Assembly (NCBI RefSeq): GCF_003605405.2
Contig: NZ_QYTW02000022.1
Location: 26,582 to 90,581, forward strand
DNA from: Siminovitchia terrae
GTDB taxonomy: Bacteria; Bacillota; Bacilli; Bacillales; Bacillaceae_C
Length of the DNA stretch: 64,000 nucleotides
Reading direction: 5' to 3'
Shown here: positions 24,788 through 33,686 of the stretch, piece by piece
Numbering within the stretch: the first letter of the stretch is position 1
Layout of the letters: the number at the start of each line of letters is the position of its first letter
Program-made: the position numbers and the translations under genes
The notes under the pieces: generated by a model
Seen by the model: the letters and a program-made list of their open reading frames with translations, nothing else
What the model was told of the DNA's origin: nothing
The model's database searches: none

Positions 24788-27466
24788 TTATCCATTATCT
24801 TCTTCGCGGCCATCAGGGATTACGTTGGTTGGCGCTTCAGGGTTATCAGGTTCTTTATCCTTATTATCATCTTTGTTGTCATTTCCTGGATTTTGATTTC
24901 CCGGATTTTCATTGCCGTTATTCCCGTTATCAGGCTGCTGTTCATTGTTTGGATCTTGTTTATCATCATTTTGGTCTTGATCAGGCTCTTGATCCTTATT
25001 CTGATCTTCATCTTGATTTTCTGGATCGTCCTGGTCTTCAGAATCCTGATCATCCTCATCTTGCTTGTCTTCATCTTCCTCGTCCTCATCCTCATCTTTT
25101 TCATCTTCGTCAGACGGGACTGTCACGCTGGCTGTTCCAGCAGCACTTCGTTGAGAACCAGAAACTGCGACAACTTGTATTCCGTAAGTTTCACCAGGTT
25201 CTACCGCACTGATTGTGTATCCAGTATCGGATGTTGTACCAAGGTCTTTTTTCTTGCCGCCCCCAAGGTCAACCTGTACGTTGTATTTCACATCCTTATC
25301 AGAATGACTCCATGAGAAGACAACTTGTTTTCCACCCTTGTCATATTTTCCGCTCACTGATGGGGCATCTAATTTATCGTATGTCTGGGATACTTCTGTC
25401 GGCTGCGTACCTGCAACAAATAACTCGTACACAATATTGCTATCCGGAGTATGTTTACTTGGTTTTTTGGCAGGGTTGGATCCTTTTTCAACTGCAGCCC
25501 TTACTACGCTCTTAGGCATGGTAAAATCAGGCGTTTGAATATCCGCTGATACATGGGTCATCAGGCTTTTGAATAGCTGCTGAGAGATTGTCAAGTCCTT
25601 TGGAAGGATTGGATTCTTTCTGTTCTCATAGCCTGTCCAAACAGCAATTGTATAATTCGTTGTATAGCCAGCGAACCAAGAGTCTGGGGAACTTCCATCT
25701 GGAATGTTATTCTCCAACATCTCTTTTTGAGTATAGTTAGTTGTACCGGTTTTCCCGGCTACTGGCAATCCAGGTATAGCAGCAGCTCCACCTGTAGCAC
25801 CGGCTTTACCCGAAAGCACATCTTTTAACATATCGGTGACCATGTAAGCTGTTGAATCCTTCATGGCAACTTCCGGCTCCACTTTATTTTTGATTTCTGT
25901 TTCTTCATCCATTAGAACAATCTTTTTGACCGTATGCGGTTTATTGTACATCCCGTTATTGCCAAAGGCTGCATAAGCACCGGCAAGAGTCATAGGGGAA
26001 GGATGCTGTTCACCGCCTCCGATTGAGTCTGCTTCCACAAGATCAGAATCGTCCAATCCCAGTTTTTCTGCAAACTGTTTGACATTTTCCTGCCCAGCTT
26101 CTTGGAAAGCTTTTAAGGCCGGGATATTTCTTGACATATATAATGCTTCGCGCATAGACATTTGTCCTAAATGGGTTCTGTTATAATTATTGATTGGTGA
26201 ACCATTTGAGTAAGTATATGGCTCATCCACAATTTGCTCATAGGTAGACCAATTTAGATATTCAATAGCAGGGCCATAATCAAAAATCGGTTTTGCAGTA
26301 GACCCCGGAGTTTTATCTTTCAATTGTGTAGCGAAGTTGCGTCCACGTTTAACCTCTTGGTTCCTGCTGCCTCCAATTGCCCTTACTTCCCCTGATTTTG
26401 TATCCATCAATACGATCCCGGCTTGGAATTTTTCGTCCGGATATTGGACGACTTCGTCCGTAAAGAGCATATTTTCGGTGTGTTTCTGTGCATCCGGATC
26501 AAGTGTTGTATAAATTTTCAACCCATCCGCAAAGACATTATAGTCTCCCATTTCTTCTACTTCCCTGATGACTTGATCCACAAAAGAATCATATTTATAA
26601 GATTCTTTTTGGTTCTCCTCTTGGGGAACGAGTGTTTCAGCAACGGAAATTTTCTGTGCTTTTTCCATTTGTTCTTTGCTGATCTTGCCATGCTGATGCA
26701 TCAGTGATAAAACGATGTTTTTCCTTTTATCCGCTTTTTCAAGATGTTTATACGGATTATAATTGTTCGGGCTTTGTGGAAGTCCTGCCAAAAATGCTGC
26801 TTCCTGCAACTCCAATTCATCAAGGGTTTTATTAAAATAGAACTTTGAAGCTGTTTCAATTCCGTGAATCCCGTTGGAATAATAGATTTTATTCACATAC
26901 ATCTCAAAGATCTGGTCTTTCGTGTAATTATTTTCAAGCTGGATGGAAAGCCATGCTTCCTGCGCTTTTCTTTTCAGTGTTTTTTCGTCAGAAAGGAAAG
27001 AGCGTTTAACAACCTGCTGTGTTAATGTAGAAGCTCCTTCAGAACCGAAGCCCCGTGAAAAATTCGCAAGGACAGCGCCGGCAAGCCTCTTGATATCGAT
27101 CCCATGATGCTTATAAAAGCGTACATCTTCTGTAGCTAAAACAGCATCCTTTACCTGTTTAGAAATATGATCAAATTCAACATAATCACGTCGTTCTGCT
27201 CCCAGTGTCGTAAATACCTCTCCGTTAATATCAAGCAATTGAGATGCAACGGGGTCAACTAGCAATTGCTTATCTAGCTTGGGTGCATCCTTAACATACC
27301 AGGCAAACGTACCGGCACCAGCCGCCAAACCTACAAATGCAAGAATTAAAAAAACCACAATCACTTTTTTGAATAAGCTTTTTTTCTTGCCTTTATTTGT
27401 ATCTTGCTTTTTATTGGCACCCACTTTACGGCGCCGTTCTGTCCGAGATTGATAATTCTCTCCCAT
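24788..27466 (-). CDS. ponA: Class A penicillin-binding protein PBP1A/1
   Basis: Bifunctional peptidoglycan glycosyltransferase/transpeptidase, 892 residues. A cytoplasmic basic tail leads to a membrane anchor (about 32-55). The glycosyltransferase glutamate is E113 in ATEDVRFYKHHG. The transpeptidase has S389-T-A-K392, a YMSRN SxN motif and K572-T-G. A fibronectin III-like domain follows, then a C-terminal tail of about 100 residues that is almost wholly D, E, N, Q, K and P. The start has GAGGA 7 nt upstream. It lies downstream of recU on the same strand, the conserved recU-ponA pair. Confidence 0.96.
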   Translation of the reverse strand: MGENYQSRTERRRKVGANKKQDTNKGKKKSLFKKVIVVFLILAFVGLAAGAGTFAWYVKDAPKLDKQLLVDPVASQLLDINGEVFTTLGAERRDYVEFDHISKQVKDAVLATEDVRFYKHHGIDIKRLAGAVLANFSRGFGSEGASTLTQQVVKRSFLSDEKTLKRKAQEAWLSIQLENNYTKDQIFEMYVNKIYYSNGIHGIETASKFYFNKTLDELELQEAAFLAGLPQSPNNYNPYKHLEKADKRKNIVLSLMHQHGKISKEQMEKAQKISVAETLVPQEENQKESYKYDSFVDQVIREVEEMGDYNVFADGLKIYTTLDPDAQKHTENMLFTDEVVQYPDEKFQAGIVLMDTKSGEVRAIGGSRNQEVKRGRNFATQLKDKTPGSTAKPIFDYGPAIEYLNWSTYEQIVDEPYTYSNGSPINNYNRTHLGQMSMREALYMSRNIPALKAFQEAGQENVKQFAEKLGLDDSDLVEADSIGGGEQHPSPMTLAGAYAAFGNNGMYNKPHTVKKIVLMDEETEIKNKVEPEVAMKDSTAYMVTDMLKDVLSGKAGATGGAAAIPGLPVAGKTGTTNYTQKEMLENNIPDGSSPDSWFAGYTTNYTIAVWTGYENRKNPILPKDLTISQQLFKSLMTHVSADIQTPDFTMPKSVVRAAVEKGSNPAKKPSKHTPDSNIVYELFVAGTQPTEVSQTYDKLDAPSVSGKYDKGGKQVVFSWSHSDKDVKYNVQVDLGGGKKKDLGTTSDTGYTISAVEPGETYGIQVVAVSGSQRSAAGTASVTVPSDEDEKDEDEDEEDEDKQDEDDQDSEDQDDPENQDEDQNKDQEPDQDQNDDKQDPNNEQQPDNGNNGNENPGNQNPGNDNKDDNKDKEPDNPEAPTNVIPDGREEDNG

Positions 27467-27506
27467 TAATAATCCTCACTTTCCGTACCGCAGTATCCTT
27501 ATCATT

Positions 27507-28118
27507 TTAGAAAGAATAGAGATTCCGTAAGATTTTTAAATAATCGATCCTTGGTGCCCATCCTATTTCGATGGAATGCCCATAGGTTTCCAATTCCTGT
27601 TTTGTGATTGATTTGCGTCCGCCATTTTCCATGCGGTCCCAAAATTTGAATAGGCGCTCGCCTTCAAGCAAAAAGATTTCTTCCGAAGCTGAAAAACGAA
27701 TAATGACAAAAGCAATTCCATTTTGTTTGATTACATTTTTCATGTGATCTATCTGGTGTTCATGAATATTTTTTAATGGAAAGGATGTGGAGCTTTTTGT
27801 CTCTTTTGCCTCGAAATCGATATATTTTCCATTGGATATCCCATTATAATCAGTTGTTGATGCTTGGCGAAAGTATGCTTCTTTGATAACCGCTGTGCTC
27901 CTCTTAGCATAATCAACATGAACGATTTGGACCGGCGTGGGCTTTTTATGGATGACAGCCAGTCCTTTAGTTAAATAATATTGATTTGTCTCGTTTAAAT
28001 CTTCTTCCAGTGTCATGCCCCTATTGCTATAAATAATATCTTTATTAGGAGACTCTGCTTTTTTAACTGTTTTAGGCTGTGCCACATATTTACGGCCTGT
28101 AGGATAATGAAATTCCAT
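27507..28118 (-). CDS. recU: Holliday junction resolvase RecU
   Basis: Resolves Holliday junctions in recombination and chromosome segregation. 203 residues with the RecU signature [16 protein letters not shown] near 31-46, and catalytic acidic residues in [21 protein letters not shown]. It is separated from ponA by 40 bp and is divergent from yppC, as in B. subtilis. Confidence 0.95.
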   Translation of the reverse strand: MEFHYPTGRKYVAQPKTVKKAESPNKDIIYSNRGMTLEEDLNETNQYYLTKGLAVIHKKPTPVQIVHVDYAKRSTAVIKEAYFRQASTTDYNGISNGKYIDFEAKETKSSTSFPLKNIHEHQIDHMKNVIKQNGIAFVIIRFSASEEIFLLEGERLFKFWDRMENGGRKSITKQELETYGHSIEIGWAPRIDYLKILRNLYSF

Positions 28119-28218
28119 GATTTATCCCCCTTATGAAACTAAATTATATCACAGGCATTGAATAAAAATATGGAACTTTAGTACATATTAAAGAGAAAAT
28201 GATTTGGAGCAAACAGTG

Positions 28219-29202
28219 ATGAAGCCCGATAGTTCATTTTACAGGATTCAATCCAATGAACATTTTATTATAAATCAAATTAAACAGGAAGAGTATAAAG
28301 GAAATAAAGATAATATTTCAAGGACAAAAACCTATCAACGTTATTTTTTGAAAAATCCAGAAATAGCATGGGCTTTTTTGGCCTCGATGGTTTCGAGGAA
28401 TACTGGCTGGAATATGGGAGATCTATATGGAGAAGTAATCCCTGATTTGCTTGATGAAGAGACTAGAAAAAGGCTTTTTCTTACATTAGAAAAGGCGAAT
28501 TGGATTATTTTTAAAGATGCCTTTCCTCAACTGCTTATATATCAATATTCAAAAATGATCGGACGGCCACTGTTTCATTTGCTGGAGCATTTTTATGTCT
28601 CGAGCTTTATGCAATATGAATGGCAGCTTTTTTGGGAAATGGGAGACAGGAAGAGGCTGCTGTATGCCCTGATTGTCAACGAACAGTATGTCATTCAACA
28701 ACCGGTTATTTTACATCCATCTTATAAGTACAAAATATTTCATTCGGCATTTTTTATTCTTCATGAGCTTTTACATTTTAATTGTGTTATTTTTCCGACA
28801 ACCAATGGTGAGTTGTATGGAGAGAGTGTAGTTCAATTTAAAAAGGTATGGAAGAGGATTGATTTGGGCAAACGCCTTTCCTCCATTTTGTTTGACGATG
28901 ATCTTTACCCACGATTTCTCCATTTCGCCATCAACACAGAGCCTACAGGTTCACGTTATGATTATGAACGGTATGGCTATGAAAAAAGAAAGCGGAAGAA
29001 TCCTTTTATTAGGACTGTACTGCCTATTATTGAACATCACAACAGGCAGGTGGGAGACTGGTCATTAAATCACCAGCCCAAGCCGGGATGGGAGAAAGCT
29101 CCATGCACGATTTCACCAGTTGCTTTGACAAATTGGTTTTATCAAAAGGATGAACAGCTAGAACTATATCATCTTGCAAAGCAGTTGCTATCGAAACGGT
29201 GA
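28219..29202 (+). CDS. yppC: DUF2515 protein YppC
   Basis: A 327-residue protein of unknown function matching YppC (DUF2515) by length, by the SRTKTYQRYFLKNPEIAWAF segment and by its place divergent to recU. It has an aromatic- and histidine-rich central region and no clear membrane span beyond a weakly hydrophobic stretch. The ATG at 28219 (9 nt after GGAG) is preferred; in-frame TTG 28204 and GTG 28216 are alternatives. Confidence 0.75.
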   Translation: MKPDSSFYRIQSNEHFIINQIKQEEYKGNKDNISRTKTYQRYFLKNPEIAWAFLASMVSRNTGWNMGDLYGEVIPDLLDEETRKRLFLTLEKANWIIFKDAFPQLLIYQYSKMIGRPLFHLLEHFYVSSFMQYEWQLFWEMGDRKRLLYALIVNEQYVIQQPVILHPSYKYKIFHSAFFILHELLHFNCVIFPTTNGELYGESVVQFKKVWKRIDLGKRLSSILFDDDLYPRFLHFAINTEPTGSRYDYERYGYEKRKRKNPFIRTVLPIIEHHNRQVGDWSLNHQPKPGWEKAPCTISPVALTNWFYQKDEQLELYHLAKQLLSKR

Positions 29203-29340
29203 CAACCTGTCGAAAAGCGCTCCGAGGTAAAAAATTTAACACTTTGTTTGCCGATTTGCTTCTAGTTTTGTCAGGATGGAAGGAAGTTGATTTATAAGAG
29301 AGAATACGTTATCAAACAAGTCTTGACGGAGGAGATAACG

Positions 29341-29547
29341 ATGAATATGAATGATTGTCTCAACAGGTTGGCGGAAATCAAAGAGCAGTTGGATTTGTTG
29401 GAAAAACAAGTTTGCGAACGGGTTAGAAGCGAAGAGTCGAACGAAACGGTCGCTATGGATCGTGAAAGAAGGTCCGTGGATAGAAAGCTTGCCCAATTGG
29501 AACTGAAAAGTGCGAGAGAGCGAATAAGGCAATACCATGTTTCATAA
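29341..29547 (+). CDS. yppD: Small coiled-coil protein, YppD-like
   Basis: 68 residues, strongly charged and predicted helical with heptad-like leucines (CLNRLAEIKEQLDLLEKQV). A good GGAGGAG site precedes the ATG at 29341. Its position between the YppC and YppE homologues identifies it as the YppD position; sequence alone gives no function. Confidence 0.6.
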   Translation: MNMNDCLNRLAEIKEQLDLLEKQVCERVRSEESNETVAMDRERRSVDRKLAQLELKSARERIRQYHVS

Positions 29548-29646
29548 AGCCATCTTGAAATGTTGCTTGTAAGAGTATAAGATGATTATTGCAGTTAGTC
29601 GCATCAGGCAGCTTTATTCAGCTGTAAATAGAGGGGCTGAAGAAAG

Positions 29647-30024
29647 ATGAAATATAGGCATTTGGAAGAAATGACAAGGGGGTTGCTTGAATACAATCGC
29701 CAAGCAGCTGAGTCCTATCATCATTGCCGTAAAACCGGAAAACAGAGCGATTTTTATAAAGAGGTAAAGCCATTCGCTGACAAAGTCAAAGCAATGAGTG
29801 AGGAGTGGGAACGGGAAGCTGTTCAATGGGTGGACGATATCAGGCCAAAAAATCTTTATCCCTTACAAATAAAAAATACTGCCGAAAATCTTCAAATGGT
29901 ATCCATTAGAGCATTTTTTTCCAATACAAGCTTAAAAAAATTCAAGGGCCATATTCAATCGATTGAATATATTCTGGAACGAATCCTTGAAGAAATAAAA
30001 GAAAGCAAATCCCCGGATCAATGA
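29647..30024 (+). CDS. yppE: DUF1798 protein YppE
   Basis: A 125-residue all-helical protein matching YppE (DUF1798), a four-helix-bundle family of unknown function, by size and by place before yppF/yppG. The start follows GGGGCTGAAGAAAG. A strong shared terminator lies at its stop codon. Confidence 0.78.
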   Translation: MKYRHLEEMTRGLLEYNRQAAESYHHCRKTGKQSDFYKEVKPFADKVKAMSEEWEREAVQWVDDIRPKNLYPLQIKNTAENLQMVSIRAFFSNTSLKKFKGHIQSIEYILERILEEIKESKSPDQ

Positions 30025-30045
30025 CCCCGGGATTTGCTTTCTTTT
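30003..30045. terminator. Bidirectional terminator between yppE and yppF
   Basis: GCAAATCCCCGG pairs with CCCGGGATTTGC; the plus side runs into TTTCTTTT and the minus side also has a T-rich flank. It overlaps the end of yppE. Confidence 0.8.
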
Positions 30046-30253
30046 ATGCTTCAGTTTTAATAGCGCTTTCAAAATCAACATCCACATTATGGGCCCCAAG
30101 TGCTTCCAACTCACGAATAATACTCCGGAATTCCTTTAGGGATATTTCGTTATTAATATAAGTCTGTTTAGCAAAGTCCAACAATTGACAAGTGTCTTCA
30201 ATAGGATATGACCTTTTTTGGAAAAACTTTTCCTTCAATTCGTGAATTGTCAT
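30044..30253 (-). CDS. yppF: Small protein YppF
   Basis: 69 residues, helical and charged, beginning MTIHELKEKFF, matching the YppF family (about 62 residues) in size and position. The ATG at 30253 is 7 nt after GGGAGG; an upstream in-frame ATG at 30259 is only 1 nt from it. Function unknown. Confidence 0.72.
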   Translation of the reverse strand: MTIHELKEKFFQKRSYPIEDTCQLLDFAKQTYINNEISLKEFRSIIRELEALGAHNVDVDFESAIKTEA

Positions 30254-30387
30254 GAACATACCTCCCAGGCTTTTTTTACATAGTAACATAGAATTTTTGA
30301 TTTTCTTTTTAATAGAAAAGTGAGACTTCCGACAAAGGGAAAGAAAAATCGACATTTTTTGTATGCGTTTGCAATTGTGCGTTCATC

Positions 30388-30414
30388 ACGTTTTCCCTCA
30401 AAGCGCATATTTTA
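30388..30414 (+). promoter_or_regulatory. Sigma-K-like promoter before yppG
   Basis: AC at 30388, a 16-bp spacer and CATATTTTA at 30406-30414 match the mother-cell sigma-K pattern (AC, 16 bp, CATAnnnTA). The yppG start follows 36 bp later, in keeping with a coat-protein role. Confidence 0.5.
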
Positions 30415-30450
30415 TATGTAGAGTAATTCTGAAGAAGGAGGATAACATGG

Positions 30451-30894
30451 ATGTACTACATGAGAAGGAATACAAGCTTATTATCTCCTTATCACCACAT
30501 GTACGCTCCTTATCATGCAGGTTATGGGATGTATCCCCCTAATGGCTTTTACCAACCGGCTCCGCAAATGAATCATATGCATACTCAACAACAATATATG
30601 AACCAGCCTCAGGGGAGCAATAACATGCCAAGCCAATTATTTCATAATCCGTTGCAGACTGAAGAAGATCATCTGCTTACCCAATATCAGGGTGAATATA
30701 CTCAACCTTATCAAATTCCCAAATTCCCCAAACCAGCGCAATCAGGTCATTTCAACACATTCTTGAATTCATTCAAATCCCAAAACGGTTCTCTTGATTT
30801 AAACAAAATGATGGATACTGCAGGCCAAATGATGAATGCGTTGACACAAGTTTCAAATATGGCCAAAGGTCTGGGGGGATTTTTTAAATCCTAA
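30451..30894 (+). CDS. yppG: YppG-like spore coat protein
   Basis: 147 residues with a Tyr/His/Pro/Met/Gln-rich first half (YYMRRNTSLLSPYHHMYAPY and following) and a C-terminal helical motif ending KGLGGFFKS. This composition and the conserved tail fit the YppG family. The ATG at 30451 follows AAGGAGG; an out-of-frame ATG at 30446 opens only a short frame. A sigma-K-like promoter lies upstream. Confidence 0.8.
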   Translation: MYYMRRNTSLLSPYHHMYAPYHAGYGMYPPNGFYQPAPQMNHMHTQQQYMNQPQGSNNMPSQLFHNPLQTEEDHLLTQYQGEYTQPYQIPKFPKPAQSGHFNTFLNSFKSQNGSLDLNKMMDTAGQMMNALTQVSNMAKGLGGFFKS

Positions 30895-30924
30895 GCACAA
30901 TGGCGTATTATCGGCTCAAACCTA

Positions 30925-31060
30925 GGCGAGGGCTTGCCTTTGTTTTCATCAGTTATTAACTTAATCCTTGCTTTGCGGCACTCGCCTGGGTCAGGGAGCG
31001 ACGTCCTGTCGGTTCGCCACCGGATAACTCGACGACTCGGCCACCTTAAAGAGCTATATT
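30925..31060. repeat. Family A dispersed repeat, copy 5 (degenerate)
   Basis: The yppG-to-heat-shock gap holds TTAACTTAATCCTTGC, shared in part with copy 4, and a reverse-strand CAGGACG hairpin (CGAC/GTCG arms, 31000-31011). Similarity to other copies is weaker than elsewhere. Confidence 0.45.
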
Positions 31061-31152
31061 CTGTGGCTCAGAAGAGAGTTAGATGGATTTAAAATGGTAA
31101 ATGGGTTATTCACAACTTAAGCTTTTTCATTTCCTCAAATTCCTCAAACATG

Positions 31153-31188
31153 AAAAAAGGAATCGGTCTAAGGAGACCGTTCCTTTTC
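31153..31188. terminator. Bidirectional terminator
   Basis: AAAAGGAATCGGTCT pairs with AGACCGTTCCTTTT across a 4-nt loop, between convergent yppG and the Hsp20-type gene. Confidence 0.85.
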
Positions 31189-31659
31189 TCATGTAATATC
31201 CACTTTTTTTCCCATCAGCTTGTTGATGAAGACGGTTAAAAGACCGTTTTCGTATGTTGCTTTCACATTTTTTGTATCAATAGCTTTTGCTAGTGGTATA
31301 GTTCTCGAAGCTTTTCTCATTGTATTTTGATGCTGGATCAATTCCTGCTGCTGGTTTTCAGTGTTGATTGTTTCATGATGCTTGACAGTGATTGTAACGT
31401 ACTGCTGTAATACATCAATTTCAATCTGTTCCTTTTTAATCCCGGGAAGCTTCGCCCGAATAATATATTTTGACTCGGTTTCTTTTAGCTCCACCGATAA
31501 GCTGTTGGCAAAAGGCGATGAGCTGAATAATTCATCAAGGTTTTCTAAAAAGCCTTTTACTGGACGATGTTCGAAAAAATCATTCATGGCTTTCATTAGG
31601 TGATTTATTGGTTCAGGATTCTTATTATTGTAATCATCCTTTGAAAATTTTTCCGTCAT
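31189..31659 (-). CDS. Hsp20/alpha-crystallin family protein, possibly a CotM-type coat protein
   Basis: 156 residues. The alpha-crystallin domain spans about 50-150: ELKETESKYIIRAKLPGIKK at the start and the A-x-x-x-N-G-L-L-T-V motif (TYENGLLTVFINK) near 137-149. The N-terminal arm is short and polar. A sigma-K-like promoter 31 bp upstream and the coat-gene neighbours suggest a spore outer-coat role rather than a general chaperone; this is inference. Confidence 0.82.
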   Translation of the reverse strand: MTEKFSKDDYNNKNPEPINHLMKAMNDFFEHRPVKGFLENLDELFSSSPFANSLSVELKETESKYIIRAKLPGIKKEQIEIDVLQQYVTITVKHHETINTENQQQELIQHQNTMRKASRTIPLAKAIDTKNVKATYENGLLTVFINKLMGKKVDIT

Positions 31660-31690
31660 CGAGGGTCTCCCTCCTTGAGTTAATATATGG

Positions 31691-31718
31691 TATAGTATGA
31701 ATATATAAATTAAAAAGT
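31691..31718 (-). promoter_or_regulatory. Sigma-K-like promoter for the Hsp20-type gene
   Basis: On the minus strand AC (31718-31717), a 17-bp spacer and CATACTATA (31699-31691) match AC/CATAnnnTA. The coding start is at 31659. Confidence 0.45.
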
Positions 31719-31904
31719 TCTCTGTTCAATTAACGCTAATGCACAGATTGGTTGGAAATAGAAAATATTCCAAAAACATTTCCCGGGCAAGCGCAACATT
31801 CGACTTTGAACAGAACATTTTAGCACAATATGTTCAGTGGTGTCGTTTGTTGTACAAATATTTTTGGATGGTATTATTATTATTAAAATAGGTATATGAT
31901 TCAG

Positions 31905-31932
31905 TACGAGTATGGTTATTTTACATAGGGTG
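31905..31932 (+). promoter_or_regulatory. Sigma-K-like promoter for the cotD-like gene
   Basis: AC (31905-31906), a 17-bp spacer and CATAGGGTG (31924-31932), one base off CATAnnnTA. The start codon is 40 bp downstream. The rest of the 313-bp gap shows nothing else I can name. Confidence 0.4.
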
Positions 31933-31972
31933 TTAGTGTAAGAACTAATGGTGAGAAAGGAGTAGCGACCTA

Positions 31973-32329
31973 ATGATGACAAATTGCGGATGTGGAAGTT
32001 GCGTCGATTGCGGAACACAAGTACTCCCTGCTGTGGTTCATCCTACTAAATGCTGTGTAAACCATAAATTTTATAACAATATCATCCCTGAGATTCACCC
32101 AACGCATACAACTAATGTTAACCATATTAATTGTGAGCATCAGCATTATTTCCCGCATACTGAATCAGTCGTAAATGAGGTGACAAATACCCAATCATTT
32201 GCTCCTGGCCCAGGACCTGGTATCGGCGTACCTCCTGGCCCGGGATTTGGTCCAATGGCTGGCCCAGGGATGGGTCCTATGATGGGCCCAGGAATGGGAC
32301 CAATGGGGGGACCAATGTTTCCTTATTAA
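31973..32329 (+). CDS. cotD: CotD-family spore coat protein
   Basis: 118 residues. The Cys-rich N-terminus (CGCGSCVDCGTQVLPAVVHP), a His-rich middle (HPTHTTNVNHINCEHQHYFPH) and a C-terminal Pro-Gly-Met repeat tail are the CotD-family layout of an inner-coat protein made in the mother cell. Start at 31973 or 31976; AAAGGAG lies about 11 nt upstream. The PG(M/F)GP tail is longer than I recall for B. subtilis CotD. Confidence 0.85.
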   Translation: MMTNCGCGSCVDCGTQVLPAVVHPTKCCVNHKFYNNIIPEIHPTHTTNVNHINCEHQHYFPHTESVVNEVTNTQSFAPGPGPGIGVPPGPGFGPMAGPGMGPMMGPGMGPMGGPMFPY

Positions 32330-32339
32330 ATTGAGAGGA

Positions 32340-32365
32340 GCAAGGATGAAAAATTCATCCTTGCC
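32340..32365. terminator. Inverted repeat after the cotD-like gene
   Basis: GCAAGGATGAA/TTCATCCTTGC is an 11-bp stem with a short AAAA-centred loop. No T-tract follows, so it may stabilise the 3' end rather than terminate. Confidence 0.5.
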
Positions 32366-32477
32366 TCCATACATACAATGAAAGACCTGGGATGAGATAT
32401 TCCTTAGGTTAAATTGACAAATAACCAATATTTTGAAAGAATGATATTAATGTCGTTTGAATTTGAGGTGGTCTCGA

Positions 32478-32783
32478 ATGTTGGCTGAGAAATTAAAACT
32501 AACTGCTAAAGAGATATTGGAAAAAGAATTTAAAACAGGTTTACGAGGATACAACCAAGAAGAAGTGGATAAGTTTTTAGATTTGATCATTAAGGATTAT
32601 GAATCGATGCATACGATCATTGATGAGATGCAGCAGGAAAATATGAGGTTGAAGAAACAGCTTGAAGAGAGTTCACGCCGTCAGCATATCCAACCTGCAG
32701 GCACGACTAACTTTGACATTTTGAAGCGGCTTTCAAATTTGGAAAAGCATGTATTTGGAAGCAAACTTGATGAAAATGTATAA
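32478..32783 (+). CDS. gpsB: Cell division regulator GpsB
   Basis: A 101-residue DivIVA-like protein that shuttles PBP1 between septum and side wall. The N-terminal membrane-binding domain ([29 protein letters not shown]) leads to a coiled coil, and the C-terminal trimerisation helix [17 protein letters not shown] is nearly identical to B. subtilis. The ATG at 32478 is 7 nt after GAGGTGG; the TTG at 32457 is rejected. Its partner ponA is also in this window; ypsA, normally just upstream, is missing. Confidence 0.95.
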   Translation: MLAEKLKLTAKEILEKEFKTGLRGYNQEEVDKFLDLIIKDYESMHTIIDEMQQENMRLKKQLEESSRRQHIQPAGTTNFDILKRLSNLEKHVFGSKLDENV

Positions 32784-32798
32784 CCATCTTTTTACTAC

Positions 32799-32827
32799 TT
32801 GAAAAAATAACAATTATATATTATAAT
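32799..32827 (+). promoter_or_regulatory. Promoter of rnpB
   Basis: TTGAAA (32799-32804), exactly 17 bp, then TATAAT (32822-32827). The RNA begins about 10 nt later. Confidence 0.75.
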
Positions 32828-32837
32828 TATCATCCAG

Positions 32838-33250
32838 TTGAATAACATTCGGGTAATCGCTGCATGTCTTTTTTAAAGGCGGCAGAGGAAAGTCCATGCT
32901 CGCACGGAGCTGAGATGCCCGTAGTGATCACGCCTGGTGAAACAATAAGCCAGGGCAGTCGGGTTCCGACTGACGGCAGGGAAAGCATCTACGTTCTATC
33001 AGGATATGATGTGAATACCTTGAAGGTGCCACAGTGACGAAGCTTTGTTGGAAACGACAAAGGTGGAACGAGGTAAACCCCGTGAGCGAGAAACTCAAAT
33101 TATGGTAGAGGCACTTTTTATTGCGGAAATGAACGCAGTAAGAGGCAGGCATGAAGCCTGCAGATAGATGATTACCGCCCAAGTACGAGGTCAACCTATG
33201 ATCGATAGCAGTACAAAGGTACAGAACATGGCTTACAGAATGTTATTTAT
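32838..33250 (+). ncRNA. rnpB: RNase P RNA, Bacillus (B) type
   Basis: Catalytic RNA of RNase P. Conserved blocks are in order: CGGGTAATCGCTGC at the 5' end, GAGGAAAGTCCATGCTCGCA, GTGCCACAGTGACGAAG, GGAACGAGGTAAACCCC, GAGCGAGAAACTCAAATT, ATTACCGCC and the 3' ACATGGCTTACAGAA, which pairs with the 5' region (P4). The layout and about 413-nt length are those of the B-type RNA. The ends are estimated from the terminal helix GTTGAATAACATTC/GAATGTTATTTATA. Confidence 0.96.
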
Positions 33251-33266
33251 AGGTGAATCAACAAGT

Positions 33267-33302
33267 AATGCCTTCCGAATTTGGAGGGCATTGATTTTTT
33301 TA
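33267..33302 (+). terminator. Terminator of rnpB
   Basis: AATGCCTTCC pairs with GGAGGGCATT across GAATTT, followed by GATTTTTTTATA. Confidence 0.75.
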
Positions 33303-33386
33303 TACAATGAAAGCCCTTGCAAATAAGAATAATTTCTGGTTTTTAGAATATACTTTTGTTATAAATTCCAAAAAAGGGAGTGATTT

Positions 33387-33572
33387 ATGGATATGTCTCA
33401 TATGATGAGCAATTTCAAAAGGATATCTGATGCATTGTATTCCTCAAGTGAAATACTGCAAAATGAGCATTTGCCTGAAGAAGCAAAGAAGCGTCTTCTG
33501 GAAGCGGAACAGAGTCTGAATAAGGCTCTTCATCATGTTCTTTCAGAAAATAGGAATATTGCCCAGAGATGA
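33387..33572 (+). CDS. Small helical protein of unknown function
   Basis: 61 residues beginning MDMSHMMSNFKRISDALY, charged and predicted as two helices (LPEEAKKRLLEAEQSLNKAL). AAAGGGAG precedes the ATG and a clean terminator follows, so it looks like a real single-gene unit. I do not recognise a family. Confidence 0.65.
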   Translation: MDMSHMMSNFKRISDALYSSSEILQNEHLPEEAKKRLLEAEQSLNKALHHVLSENRNIAQR

Positions 33573-33573
33573 G

Positions 33574-33604
33574 CGCAAGTGAATTCAGATCACTTGCGTT
33601 TTAA
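33574..33604 (+). terminator. Terminator after the 61-residue gene
   Basis: CGCAAGTGA/TCACTTGCG perfect 9-bp stem with a 7-nt loop, followed by TTTTAATTT. Confidence 0.8.
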
Positions 33605-33686
33605 TTTGGACAAATGGACAATTTGCTAGAATAGACTGTTGATTTATTATAAGATTGGTATACTCATACATATCGGAGGCGTTTAC

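Noticed and set aside
24635..25315. Forward open frame of 226 codons opposite the ponA tail
   Set aside because: It is the complement of the Asp/Glu-rich ponA tail, giving poly-hydrophobic codons; the minus strand has the full ponA domain structure.
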